Source of the DNA: Nomia melanderi
Lineage: Eukaryota; Arthropoda; Insecta; Hymenoptera; Halictidae
DNA length: 64,000 bases
Direction of reading: 5' to 3'
Assembly (NCBI RefSeq): GCF_051020985.1
Contig: NC_135006.1
Coordinates: 16,261,501-16,325,500 of the forward strand
The notes beneath the pieces are model-generated. The model searched no databases, had not been told where the DNA came from, and saw only the letters and a program-made list of their open reading frames with translations. The number at the start of each line of letters is the position of its first letter. Position 1 is the first letter of the stretch. This document shows positions 14,303-27,694 of the stretch, in pieces. A program made the position numbers and the translations under genes.

Positions 14303-17300
14303 AGAAAACACGCTGGAAAATGCGAGAAGCTGCATCGAGCTCCGCGAGCATTCACGCTCGTCGTATTGTTCCGCGGAAATGCACCCAGCGTGCGGGCATT
14401 TTGCGATGAATATTGTACTCGGGCAACAAACATCGCAAACGAAGCGAACTGCGAACATTTAATAATATTTTTAACCGATGTTGCGGTACAAAGTTATTTC
14501 ATGGTAGCCTTCTGATTCGCGAATCAAATAATTAATTGAAGTACTGAAGATACAACACGGCGAAGAGATAAAAATAAATAAAAGAAATGGATAAAATGGA
14601 AACGGAGGCAAAGAAAAATATAATCACGTTAAAGCGAATCCAAGAGGAACAGAGAACAACTCTGCAAATATGTACCCCAGCAATGTCGTAATGTGCACAC
14701 TAGTTAAAAGAAATTATGAGTCCATTTTGAAATTAGAACAAACGACGGGGAGTGCCTCGTTTAAATGAATTCTAAGAAGAAGCACAAGTGCTAACATACC
14801 ATACGTAAATACGAAGTTTAAATGTAAGAGAGACCTCGCAACAAACCATTCTTCATAAACAATTCGCGCGCAAATGAAAGTACCGAAGGACACTCCAGAT
14901 TCCATATTCCGTGCATTCAAAGGGTTCTCGCAAATTTCAAACTCACCGATTCGAGTCGATGGGGTTATAAAAGTTCCGAAGAATATTCCCGGAATATCGG
15001 CTACGCAAGAATAATAAAACGGAGCGAGGATCGAAAGGTTCGATTGAATTCACCCAATTAATCGTCCCCGCGCCTCCTCGTGATCCGAAGTTCGAATGGG
15101 TCCGAGGGAACTGCTCTCGCCGGCCCAGAGATTCGTTAGCATTCCAATCGGAAAGCAGAATTTCTGGAAAAGGAACTCACCAAAGTCGGAGAGCTGGAGG
15201 AGCGGATCCACGGTACTCTTGGTTGGCAATTAAGAACAACGAGCTTTCTAAGTTCCCCGGGTCGCGACGGCGAATTAGGTGATCATCGTGAACCACCGAT
15301 GGTCTTTGAACCGTCGAAAATAATTACCCCGCCGGGAGGAGGCTCTTTACGGTCGCCCGGCGACGACTCCCGCGCGGTAACGAACCGAACCCGCTCCCCG
15401 GAATAATTTCAGGAACTGATTGGCGATCGAAGGGAACGAATTTGCTTCCGTTTCCCCCTTTTTCCTCGCTGTCCGGAGGAAAAAACACAGAGACGCGGGG
15501 GAAACTCGGGTTTCAGGGTGCGCGCGGGCGCGCCACTTTGCAAATCTAATTTCATTTCCGGCTTTATTTCTTCGGAATGCCAACCGGTTACCGTGGAACA
15601 CCGATGGCGGACGGATTTCCATTCGAGACAGAAACACCCCTCCGGCTAAGAGATTAAAACCGGTCGCTCGGCTTCGGGGGATATCTTCTCGCCCCGATCA
15701 CCGCCGACCATTCGGAAGGTTCAAACGGAATCCCGATCCGATCGTTCCAATGCAATCGGTTATATTGTGCGGTATTGCTTAGAAGGGAGCTTTAGCCTTT
15801 CTCGTGCAGAATACAAAATTGTGAACTGACAATTTATCTTAACGGAGCAACAGGCGCTGTTACCGAGCCCAATGCCGCGTATATGGCAGCAATCATTTTA
15901 TTATATCGCTGTCATCGTTGTAATATTTACAATGAACACGTTAAGTATTGTGCTAGGTCACTTCTATGAATTTCTTTCTGTTACGGTATTCTTTGACGAT
16001 AAGTCAATTCGAAGTACTTCTGGTCCGGTTAACTCCAAAGAATACTTCAAGGAACCCTCGCTAATCGCACCAAGGAGATTGCAAAGAAGAACGAAACGTC
16101 GAACAGATCGATCGCGATTACTCGAAGCGAACAGTAATTCACGCGACTTTGCTTGCGCATATCTCGGAACAAAATATGAGAAGCGAAAGCCCTATCAAGG
16201 ACTGTCGCGCCGGATAAATCCGACCGTTCTTCCCTACCGAAATTGCCGGGCCCGCTTCACGTGATCTACATTCCGACGAGGGAGAAGTCTCGCGGCGCCG
16301 TCGATGTACACCTTCCGCGAAATTTGTAGTCGATAGGTGAACGAGATCTCCGAGAGCGAACGGCGGGGGACGGGTAGGAAATAAATTCGCATCAACGACG
16401 CTGGGAAAGGGGAGTGAATCAAGGGAACTCGTTCAGTTATTCTTGGCGGGCCCGCGTCGATAAATTTCCCTCGTTCAGACGTTTAATCCTCCGAGCCCGA
16501 TAATTCACGAGGCAACAGATTCCGTTGGTTATGAGCTCCCAATTTTCCGCGAGGTTCCCGAGAGCTGAACGATGTCGATTTTCAAATTCAATCCGTCAAA
16601 CACCGGCGTGCAATCGCTTCGCTCGAAATTCAACCGAAACTCCCGTCGAACCGTTCGACCACCTAAACTCATTAACGCCTCTTTCCCTCTGTTTTCACGA
16701 TAATAATCATTTCTACGCAATACCACTCTTTCATTCGATCTTCTCGCATTTGACCGATTGACGTTTAGAGTTTAATTGCTGCAGATAACACGTGCTCGAA
16801 GGCTACGGAACTCTGGATCACGAGGGTCATCCTTCAACTGCATAGCTCGTTACTGTTCCTGTTGGCGCAGTCGGCAAAACCATCAAATTCGACCGTCGGG
16901 TAACAAAAACTGCTCTGCATTCTAATTGGCACGGTACTTGCGCGAGTCTAAACTAGTCTACAAGAAACGGTCATCCACGAAATTCTGTTAGTGTACAGAC
17001 TCCGAAGTCAAACTTCGTCCTATAGAAAGGACAGTTCAAGTATAATGTACTAGTTCACCGGAAAGTATCTTTCATTATTGTAACAAAGATTTTTCTCTTG
17101 GAAGTTTCTCTGCTAAACAGGTTCAGGATGAATCCTATCGATAGAAGCTGTAACTATCATCCGATCGATGGGCCCGTACCCGTTAACAGCGACGATCCGA
17201 GCACAAATCCGGTGTATTTCGATAACGGCCGATCGAAGAAAGGGGACTAGGCGCAAACGGCAGCCGACGCGAGCCCGATACAAACGACGACTCGTCGCTA

Positions 17301-18454
17301 ACGAGAGGGTAAAACGAACCGCAATTGGTAAACCGAGAGGCGGAGGAGCGTGTTTCGAATGTAACGGATCAGCCTCGCGCGACCAGAAGTCTGGCCGCGA
17401 GCAGCGGACGTCCGTCCATTCGCTGAAAACTTCTCCATCGTTCCACTATTCGCTGATACCGCCGATTCGCTGGATTCCGACCGACCGGCGGAAAAACAAA
17501 ACGATTTCCGTGTTTCGTTCGCCGTTTTCCGATTGACCGAAATCGATTATGAATGGTACTGTGCAACGACAGACGGTCGGCGAACATTGTTGGGGAAAAA
17601 AAAGAGAGAGAGATTTAAATCTGTTCTTTCGAACGGGGCAGCAAAAATCGAACCGCCGCGAGAGAGGGAGGCTCGTGAAAGGCTCGGTCGGTTATTCAGC
17701 GACAGCGAGCCTTTCGACTGTGCGGAGGCGTGAAACAGAGAATTACGAACAAAGCGGGTCAAAGCGGGGGAGATAGAAAGAGAGCATAGATAGGGGCAGA
17801 GAGAAAAATACAGGAGAATGATTTTCAATTCGGCGGGCTCGCAAATATTTGCAAGAACATCGAGGCGGGGAAAGAGAGACAGAGAGGGGAGACCCTCGGT
17901 AATCGAACGCGGCCGAACCTTCGAGTGCAGAGAGCCGATTTATCGCCGAGAAACGTCAGCCGCCGGTGGGACGATGGTACGGCGCAATTTTTGCCCATCG
18001 AAGCCAATTAACTGCCATCGTCAACAGCGAAAATCGCCGGCGGATCCGGTAATCCGATTAAACGGGACGGACTGCGCCCGGCTACTTCATTATCCAATTA
18101 CACCTATCTAGTAACAAGGTAGCTCTTCTATCACGCGGAGAGCCGAACGCCCCCTGAAACCGACTGGCGTGGCGCCATCGCCGTGTCGTCCCCCTTATCT
18201 TTCGTAATTCGCGGTAAATATCATCGAAAACGAGGGAGGAAGCAGAGAAACCACGGCTAATTGATAGCAGAGTGGAGAATCTGTGAGTCTCGACTAGCCT
18301 GACACCCGGCATCGACATGAACACGCTCGCAATGGACGAAGCCGTAGCTTCTGAAACGAGTGAATGATTTCTAGTTCGTGACTGCAGTCTCCGAGGCGGC
18401 GTCGCCGTCCCCAAAGCGATACAGTAGTTTTTCAAGCAACACTGCGTAGTTCCC

Positions 18455-18724
18455 GAACAATGGTACTCGAAGTATCACTGCAGTTCTCAAAGCAACCGCG
18501 GAATTCACTTTTGGGAACTGTGGTTCCCATCGGTTCGAGATGTGCGACGGTCAATAGGAAACTTCGTACCGTGGGTCACTATGTGAAATATTCAAATCAA
18601 ATAGTTCCGTTCTTCCAATTACGTGTGAATTATTATTAAAATAGTTTCAACAAACATCCTCTATGTCTCATCGGAAGATGTTCGATATCTCTAGCGGAGA
18701 TCTTCCGAGTACAAAAGGGTACGC
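18455..18724. mobile_element. Degenerate MITE, copy related to 496-735
   Basis: The internal segment CTCTATGTCTCATCGGAAGATG corresponds to CTCTACGTCTCGTCAGGAGATG of copy A at 670-692. The right end GATCTTCCGAGTACAAAAGGGTA is the reverse complement of the family terminus. The left end (GGTACTCGAAGTATCAC near 18,463) is worn, and the TTAA flanks are lost, so the limits are approximate. Confidence 0.45.
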
Positions 18725-19826
18725 GATATTGAAGGCGAACAGCGATTCGTATCGGCAATTCCTGAAGTAATTAAGTCGCACGGGACCGACGAGGGAGTCA
18801 ACTGCGCGGAATTATATCAGGACAGAACGCCCGATGGGCGTTTCTCTTTGATCCTGCAGCGAAACCGAGTGTACAGGTCGGTTCTCGACCGTGATACCGA
18901 CCGGCAAACGGAACAACGCTGATTTAGATCCCCGCTCGCCGCTTCCTACGATCGTTCGAGCGTCTCTTCTGGTTACAGATTCAGTTCAGTCGCGAGGCAG
19001 CCCTTCTTCTTCGTTCGCAACTGCGCGGAGCTCGAGGTAATGGTAATTAACCGGCGCGACGCAACCGTACTTCGTCTACAGACGCGTGCCGCGCACGATA
19101 TTCGTAATTAACTGTCACGAGAAGCTTCATCGGCTCATTAAGTCTGTCCCGAGTCGCGACGAACATTGTTACCTCTCGTTCGCGGCTCCGCACCGTCTGT
19201 CGAACCTGTTTAGACTGCGGTTTCACGAGCCAATTAGAATATAGCCATTGAAAAACTTGAGGATTCTGGCAGAAGTTGAGACAATCGTAGTTTCAACTGT
19301 ACAGTGCTTACTCGACCCGTAGTTGGTAAGCACTTTCAGGTGTTCTCGTACAATTTTAGAAAAAGTCTCCTCGAGCCTTATTGAAACAGGCCATCCATCC
19401 GATACTTTGTCGCGGATAATAATGTTCAGTCGGAAACTAAGATCGGCCGCGATCCGGAATATTCAACAAGTAAATTATTCCATCTCAAATACTCCCGAGA
19501 TCCGTCAAGGAGTTCGGAGTCCGCGGAAATTCGTGACGACGTCGAATTCGATCTACGTAAATAGCCCGAACCTAATTACCAACTGCCTTGTAAATATAAG
19601 GATCCGCGGCGCCATCGACTAATCCGGGGAAGTGGAGATTGTCGTGTACCTTGTTTTCCACCGACTATGTTCGGTAGTTAAACTAGTACGTCGCACGCCG
19701 AATTAACTTTGTGCGAATTTTTAGGTTTGTGAAGTGGACTGTATTTACTTGTGAAAATCAGTGTAGTGACTCGAAATATGTTCGATGTTCTCTATTTGCT
19801 TGGTTGACTATTTGTTTCCAACTATG

Positions 19827-19952
19827 ATTCTCGACTCGCTATTCTCGACTCCCTATTCTCGACTCGCTATTTTCGACTCGCTATTCTCGACTCCCTATTC
19901 TCGACTCGCTATTTTCGACTCGCTATTCTCGACTCCCTATTCTCGACTCGCT
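19827..19952. repeat. Minisatellite: nine 14-bp units in a 42-bp higher-order repeat
   Basis: Nine exact-length 14-bp units (consensus ATTCTCGACTCGCT) fill 126 bp. Three variants occur in the order A-B-A, C-B-A, C-B-A, where B has CCCT for CGCT and C has ATTTT for ATTCT. The array therefore grew by duplication of a 42-bp trimer. Because 42 is divisible by three, the overlapping open frame is periodic, but no gene is implied. Confidence 0.9.
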
Positions 19953-22873
19953 GGGCCTCCCAGAATCGTCTTCGACGACACCTCCGCAATGTCGTCTTCA
20001 CGGGGGTGAAGACGTTCTGGTTGGCCCTTTTCGATCTGAAAATGGTTGTGGAAGGGAGACACAATCCCTTCCCTTCTAGTCTTCCTAGTTGCTAAAGTTA
20101 ATAACTAATTCGTCCCGTTTGCAATCGCCGACCGTGGCAGGTAAAAAGCAAGAAACGCTTGGCCTTAGAAACACATGCTAACGGACGGGCAAGAGAGTTA
20201 AAAATACTGGTGACTGGACACCAGATGTAAACAATAGGCAAAGAAAATCTACAGCAATAATCGCGGGCCTTATGGGTTCAGGGATTTATGGCTGCCACGG
20301 TCCCTTCTCGTAATACCGTAAAGACGATTGCAAGTTGTGAACGGGACGAAGGCTCCTATTATTTCGAAAAAACTACCAAATGTACAATAAGCCGTAGCAA
20401 ACATAAAAGGTGTATACAAACTAAAAAGTACGATGGTTCTAAGGGGTCGGAGGAAACGTTAAGGCTGTAAGTGGCCTTAACAGAGATTGCGACGCGGCGA
20501 TGAAGGATTCGCGGGCAAACTTGCCGGAGGCTGCCGCGCGTCGCGGAAAGCGAACGCGACTTCGCCGTCGCGGAACTTTCCTTGGGGATATTTGCCGATA
20601 CCGTCTGTCTAAACGTGGACAGAGCGCAAACTGGATTGAGAGTTTGCGTCGCGGTAAAGTGCAGACAACTTTTTTGCTGGCCATAACTGGAGCGCTAGTT
20701 CTGTTACCAATGAAATCCCGTCAGTTCCGATTCCCTGGGGAAACCCGTGGAAATCTACGGGGTGTCGAGGACTATCGGGGACACATCGAATCACGGTGAA
20801 TCCCTGTTACGCTCAATGTATACAAGAGAGGATGGATTCTGCCTCTGCGGATACTCCGCAGAGTAGTCCGGGCACTTAACGTTCTAAACGCGAGCGATAA
20901 GATCGAGCCACGACGAGTTCCAAGCTCGGAACGTGTCGCTGATCGATTCCTTTCTACGTTTCCGTGAACCTATGGTAGCTCGGTTACTCGAAGACGCACT
21001 CCCTGCGAACCAGCCATTTTTCCAAAGACACCGAAAGGGGAGGTGTCAACTGCTGCAGCGACCTCGATAATTGTCGGGAACGAGTAAGGGTTGAACCGCG
21101 TCGGTTCGTTAAATCCAGCGTACGCGGGAGAGATTGCAGAAGGGTCGGTCTGGGCTGGTGCGAGCGCACTCGCCCTCTCTGCGGAGGTGTAGGGGCAAGA
21201 AGTTTCGAGAGGAGAGGCTAGCCGGCCGCCAGCCAGCTCTTTGTCGAGCGAATTACGCTCGAAATAGGGCGGTCGCTGTGCTCGCGCGGACTACAACGGT
21301 CCACAATAAAAGAAACCGACCGGAAGTGTGCGTATGTACGGTGGAGCATTTTGAGCGGTTAACCCCTTGACCGAAGTGGAACGAAACCCCCGAAAATAAA
21401 CGGAGCGAGACGGGACGAGACGCCCCACGGGATGGGATGGAGCAGGCCGCGACGAGATGAAAAGTGAAACGTAAAAGGACGACTCGCGGGACGGAAGCTA
21501 GATCGAAAGCAGATGGCGACAGCGACGAATGCTAGATCGAAGGGAGACGATAAGCGGAACGAGGCGAGATAAAATTCAAAACAAGAACTGACAAAACCGA
21601 GGGCGAAGCGCGATACGCAGGGCGAGCCGAAGAGTTTACGAGCGAACGAATGATGGAATCGTGAAGCTGGTTCGCGGGAGTAGCGCGGCGTACGGTTCTC
21701 AAAAATATCCGTGAATCCGCGAAACGAATTCGCTTTGTCCGACTCGCGCCGCTTCGTATTTAATCCCGGCTAGACGTTCGAATGAGCGTTAACGAAGCAC
21801 TACTCGAAGGATTAGAGGCCATTTCTAACCGACGGTAATATATTCAAGACAGCATTTCGCGCGAGCACTTTTTCAACGAATTTATCACACTTCGTGGGCA
21901 ATTAAAATCAACTCGCGCGGCGTTCGCGGTAAATGCTGCTTATTAACTTCGGAGAGGGGCTTTGTTATCATTCGTGTCCGACTGAACATAGTAGCCGATA
22001 ACATTTAATTATCCGGGGACGCAACGCGACGGTTTTAGATAATGAAAGGTTAATCAATATTAATGCCGCGGATTAATGAGAATCGGAGAGCCGGCGCTGA
22101 TTTGTTATGCGTATTTACTTAAATTTTCGAACGGCCTTACCGCGACGAAACGCGAGCGTTATTTCAGACGCGGGACGGCGAGCGTAGGACTAATTGATTA
22201 ATTAAATGTGCAACGATGAATATGAATAGAAGCGTACTTTTCCAGCCACCCGGTGTGCAACGACGCGGCATCAGGGTTTACTTGCCCCTAGAGACTCGGT
22301 CATACTTCCGTATTCCATTCAGTCGGCGAATAAACATGTGAGTACGCGAGTCAAGTGCAGTCGTGGTTATGAATATCCCAGCAACTATTATACCCCAGTG
22401 TAGCATCTCTTACGCATGCGTAACATCCTTTCTTATGCTCCCATCAAAAAAGCTACACGCGTTACGTCAAAATGCATCCCGCACGATTGCATAATTCTCT
22501 TACGATCGGATAATGCAATACGACAACGTCGTTCTGTACGCGCTTACCGGCCTCCATTGTGAGCCGCCATTATCCCTATCGTCCTTGGTTATGTCTTCGC
22601 GAGTACATACAAACGTAGCACAGTGACTCGCAAATTTGTTTACGAAACCGCGTCCTATTTATATCCCTCGACTGCGTGCTACCTTTACTACTTTGAAAAT
22701 ATTCATATTCCAATTCCTGTTCGTTCTATTCACGTTTGTATTAATAGCTCCGAATACAGGGCGAAATAAAGTGTAATTGAAATGTAATGGCTGCCGGTGG
22801 TAATGAATTAACTCGCCTTTAATTATAACAGGTGAGGTTACACTCTGTTGAACCCTTGAAACGAGATCGTTAC

Positions 22874-23090
22874 TTAACCCTTTGCACTCGGAAGTCGACT
22901 AGAATTGTTTCACATTTTCTCCGAGGCGAACTGACTGGTGGAACGTACAGAAGTTAAGGAACAAAGTTATTGTTCCTATATTTCACATGTTTATGTGTTA
23001 TACAGAGTTCAATATTGTGCGGACGGCTTTACAATTTGGGTATATCAAATCGAACGGTGACCGAGAGTCACCTTTAGAGTGCACAGCGTT
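22874..23090. mobile_element. TTAA-flanked MITE (piggyBac-like), copy B
   Basis: It starts with the best-preserved terminus, TTAACCCTTTGCACTCGGAAGT. It ends with TTTAGAGTGCACAGCGTT, which is that terminus in inverse orientation with several changes. It is about 217 bp and AT-rich inside, and its middle (GGAACAAAGTTATTGTTCCTAT) matches the copy at 31.65 kb. No open frame of note. Confidence 0.55.
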
Positions 23091-24284
23091 GAGCAACAAA
23101 TATGAAGTTTATAGCTGCTGAAATTTCTATCGGAATATTCTACGAGATAGCCGGATTTAAAAGAAAATACGATTAAAATGCCGCTCTTTGTTATCATAGT
23201 CGACGATTAACCCTCGATTCTCTGAACCGTGGACTTTATAGACGTCCCCCCCTTGATTTAACGATGCTTTCCGCTTTCACGGTCGAACATGCAAATCAGT
23301 CGGCGTTTTGACTGACGCGGTGCCGCTCGCGAGCGTTATCGAATCGATTCGAATCACACCGTCGATCGCGAAAGTATTCAGATGTATACGCCATTGAATG
23401 TTACAGAACAAAATGGTCCCGGTCGACTGTACGGTTTCGAGTATCGCGACGGCCGATTTGTACCGCGATCGCGACATTATTTTCGTTTACAACATAACCT
23501 ACATTTCCACGTTGTAGAATATTCCGGCGTAATGATGATCTTTCTCGAACACTATACCAATGAAACAGGCGATTCTACATTGGTAACCAATTTAAACAAC
23601 GTGAAATAATATTGCACTCTACAGGGTTCCGTTCTCGACGAAATTGAATATGAATATTTCATAAATGCCCATTCTGATGCTCAGGGCTATCTGTTTTTTG
23701 TACGAATTTCCACCGTGATATCAATTTACGTTAAATAATCGTGAAAAACGAATAATCGCGTGTCAGTAGTGGTACCGACAAATACCGCCCACATGAAAGC
23801 AATCCAATATTAACGCCACGAGCTCAAACATGTTCAAACATGTTCAAACGTATTCTCTTTACAGGTTCTCAAGCGATCTATTCTCGCAACTGTACCTCCA
23901 TAAATAATTCTGCTTAATAACTTCAATTGAGTCTTACACGCAACAGAACCTAACATAAATCATTACAATCGACGTAGACTCCTGTTACACGACTCGACTA
24001 TCCTCGCATATAGAAACAATCATATAAAAATATACTCAGAAACATAACAACGAAATTCAATGAATCAACCCTTCGCGAGATCAGATGTTCATGTTTGGAA
24101 GACTAAGTCGCGGAGAAATAATTGAATTGCACGAACAGCAACGGATCAGCGAGTAGCTTCCTCGTTTTCCTACTGATCAAGCAATCGATGTACAATTGAA
24201 CTTCATCTACTGAAGGTTTCGCACTTTCCAAAGAATCTTCGCGAAGGGTTGGACAATTGAAAATGTAAGAGAAAGAAGACTCAC

Positions 24285-24351
24285 GGTCGGCGACAGCAAC
24301 GGTGACCAGCAGGCAGAAGATCGAAATGTAGGGGAGACCACGTTGATCCAT
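24285..24351 (-). CDS. Candidate first coding exon with a signal peptide (gene unknown)
   Basis: The ATG at 24,351 opens 22 codons that read as a textbook signal peptide: a short polar start (MDQRG), a hydrophobic core (ISIFCLLVTVAVA) and a small-residue cleavage region. It then meets a near-consensus donor (C|GTGAGT) at 24,284, in phase 1. The frame is open upstream too, but the hydrophobic core favours this ATG. No following exon is recognisable downstream on the minus strand in the window, so the gene would need a first intron of up to 24 kb, as in many insect neuronal receptors and adhesion proteins. I do not recognise the protein. A chance occurrence is possible. Confidence 0.4.
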
Positions 24352-27300
24352 GCTCGCCGGCGAGGATGCAAGCACGCAGCACGTCAGAGGGTCGATCACT
24401 TCATCGCAGTGTCGGAAAGAGAATCGTTCGAGACTAACGTGATGTATCCGTGTACACGTGAACAGTGCCAGAGAATACCACGGGGAAAATAGAATTCGCG
24501 AACGGAAGTAGCGGCGAAAAACCGCGACGAGGGAACCAACGTGACCGTTCAACGCGTACTGACAGGTCTCCGTGGTCCTCGCGTGCTCCCACCACTCCGG
24601 CTCCCGCCGCGGACCAATCGAAAAGCCTCGTTCGGTCTCCGTCTGCGCCGCAACAGCCCCGATCCGTTCGTCACCGTCCAACCAACGCGACGCGTCCTCA
24701 AGCGAAAACTCGCGCGACCGTAGCGGCGGCGCTGCCTGCGCGCCACGAAATAGGAAACATTCGAATTACAAAGTAATGAAGCGTGATTATTACCGGGACA
24801 CGCTTTGTGCCGGAGGCGCGCGGGGGCCGGCGAATGATGCAAAATTACAGGAACTTTATCTGCGACTATTTCGCGGCCGGCCGTCGCGTAATTTCTCTTT
24901 GATATCGCGTCGATCCCCCGCGTATCGTCGAATGTTTCAATCCGCGCATCGGCTAATAGGCAGCCGGCGCCAAACGCCAGACAATCCGCTGAGCGACAAT
25001 GATCGCTCGGCCATCGAACGGAACTACTCGTTCGGAATAATTATTCCTCGATATTTGTTCGTTTCGGATGAAACTTTGTGCTTCTTTTAATATCGAAAAA
25101 TCGATTAGCCGTATTTTTATGCCGGTGTGGCAATGCTGTCGCGATCGTCTAATAAATCGTTTACTATTTATTCATTTGACACGTCGACGTGTACCACCGA
25201 TGTAGTTCAATACGTAGCCGGTTGAATTGGTTCGGTAAATATGAAACATTGCCGTGTAAATGAAGAATATCTCGATAAGCTGTTAATTACGGCTCTGTAA
25301 GAATGAAATGTAGGTCGTATATAATAAAGTTTGCGTGTGATTAAATATGAATGCCTCGATGGTACAGACGTCCTGGTTTTTCTCGAGTTATCGGAACCGG
25401 AAATGGAACGAAACGAGAGCCCGGCGAAGACGCAGGATAATATCCCGGAAATCCCGATTGAACGAACCACTTGTACGCGAACTTCGGCCATAAATTGCAA
25501 CGTCGATACGGAGGGTTCGACAAGAAACGGAAATCTGAACTAATACCGGAGCGACGAGCCGCGCTGCACTGTTATATTCAAAATGGCAGCTCGAAGGGCC
25601 ACGGAGCGCGGTGCGTGGACGGAGCGGAGGAACAGATTGATGGTGGGCAACGAACAAGACAGACAGGCCGCCGCGAGGGAATAAAAGAATCGGGAGGATT
25701 ACTTCGCAACGTAATACATTCCGCGGATGACACCGGCAATATCTTTGATTTATTGTTTCGCCCAGCGACCGAAGCGGAAATCGCGACGTGAATCGCATCG
25801 CCGAGAAGATTACGCGCTGCAACGTTAATCAGCGAACAGCTGAATCGTTTAGGCGTGGCGCGCGATTGAAGCAGTTAGGATTCAACAGATGATCGTTCGA
25901 GAAAAATGGAGGTGGTTAGAAGTATTCCTCTCGCAGTTGAAGCAACGAAACAATTCGTAACGATTCAGTTGACAGTTAGCATTAGGACTACCGACGTCTC
26001 GTTTAGTTCTGTCAAATTTCTCTATGAAAATCCTACTAGCGCATCTGTTGAGATTTCAATTAACTGGTCACTGTACTAAATCAATGTCTTCAGTAATTTC
26101 CGTTCGACCCATTTGATAATTTTGGCGTTGAAGCGTGCGACGAAACGTGTTTTCCGATGGATCGGTAGGAAATAATCTCTTCCGTTCAACAATTATCGAA
26201 AAGAGTATTTGACCTGTAACGATTTACCGGGACTCGGGACAAATCAAACATTCTGTTCGCGCGACCGAGCGGAATTAATTCGCAGTGGCGGCGCGGCAAC
26301 AACGGACGATCATCCTGGCGATCCCGTGGTGCGCGAGCACTTTTTTAATCGGTTTATAATCGCGCGATAACTGCCCAGGTTTCCCGAGCGTCACGCAAAC
26401 CGAATTTACTGAAACCCGTCAGCCGCCGACCATTGTCCGACCATTATCGCCACCGCAATAGTCGTCGGCGTGTCCGTTCCGACCTTCGACATTGTTTCAC
26501 GAGGCTCGACCTGCGCGGTCTCCAGTGGAGCGGGCTGCAGGTGAACCGTGGCCGCACCTTCGACGCGAATTAACCCCGGGGCATACATTAATCCCTGAGA
26601 AACGCCGTTTATTTCAGAACTCGCTCTAGATGTTAGCATCTCGGGAATACCGAGGACTGTCGGTGACTATCTTAATTATTATATTACTTAATGTAACGAA
26701 GCTACTCCTTCATTAACCTTCCGAAGACGAGTGTATTATTGATCGCATTGTATAGTCTATTCGATTCCTAGAGAAACCGACGTTCGTCCGTTCAGATCTC
26801 AGAGATTTAAAAACAGGCAATTAGGATGTTGACCAGTGTAATCGCGTTAATGAAGTCGAGGAGACTTTTAATGCTTCGAAAGATCTTCGTTCGTAATTAA
26901 TATTGTATAGAAACTTCGTCAAATAATATTCGGCAATACGAATATTCCGTTGCGGTTGTATTTTCAGGTGAAATTCGCGAATTAAACGATTCACGGGTCG
27001 TAAATCAGCGGCCCCGTGGTTCGTGCGTATCGCGAAGACTCGACGCCACCGCGGAACAGCATGGTGAACCGAAAGCATGCGACCAATTATCCCGACGACT
27101 ATTATATTACCATGTCCGCGGAACGTCAGGCACACGACGCGACGCGCGGATCCCGCGTTACAGGAGGGAGTCGGTTTCCTACGGTGTAGTTCAATTAATA
27201 TAGCTATCACTGGCACGTCATTAGTAGCCGACCGCTTTCTGCTGTCTAATTGCCTGACTAAACGTTGTGATCTACCATCTGCAGAAATCTGAGGGCTGAC

Positions 27301-27409
27301 TGCACGTGACTGTTACTACTATGCGAGTAAAACGTCTACACCGACGATCGAGAGAAACTGATCGTATCCAGAATGCTCGGAGATAAATGATTACAGGCAA
27401 CATTACACG

Positions 27410-27694
27410 TTAACCGTTTGCGGTCCGAAGTGCTCTTGGTTTCTCAATTTGAGGTTCACGTCGACGTTAGTTCATTCGATTACAGCTTAATATGACTCTC
27501 TGTTTATTTATTCAAGAATATTTGGGAGTCATTGAAATGTCACCTTTAAATGATACAATTATACTAAAAATAAATAAGAATGCTAAGAGTGAAATTCAAT
27601 ATTATCCCTTTGTACTCGTACAAATTATACAATCACTGCAAACATCAATAACTATATGTACAGGACCGAACTAAGACTTCCAGTGCAAAGGATT
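27410..27694. mobile_element. TTAA-flanked MITE (piggyBac-like), copy C
   Basis: The left terminus TTAACCGTTTGCGGTCCGAAGTGC and the right terminus ACTTCCAGTGCAAAGGATT form imperfect inverted repeats of the same family. The body is 285 bp and AT-rich. A 60-codon frame inside is not conserved and is not a transposase. Confidence 0.5.

Larger units (their letters stand above)
13951..24284. other. Non-coding stretch with MITEs and a minisatellite
   Basis: No coding exon is supported. It contains a GCC trinucleotide run (14,276), two degenerate MITE copies (18.5 and 22.9 kb) and the 42-bp minisatellite (19.83 kb). Around 21.9-22.2 kb there is a run of homeodomain-like TAATTA/ATTAAT words (for example near 22,190-22,205), which could be an enhancer, but this is composition only. 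Confidence 0.5.

Noticed and set aside
15872..16264. 130-codon frame with a hydrophobic N-terminus (possible membrane protein)
   Set aside because: The hydrophobic segment comes from AT-rich sequence, the remainder is Arg-rich chance-like, and there is no family resemblance or splice support.
24103..24681. 192-codon minus-strand frame read as one protein
   Set aside because: The internal signal peptide and strong donor suggest only a 67-nt coding part; the rest reads as UTR and intron.
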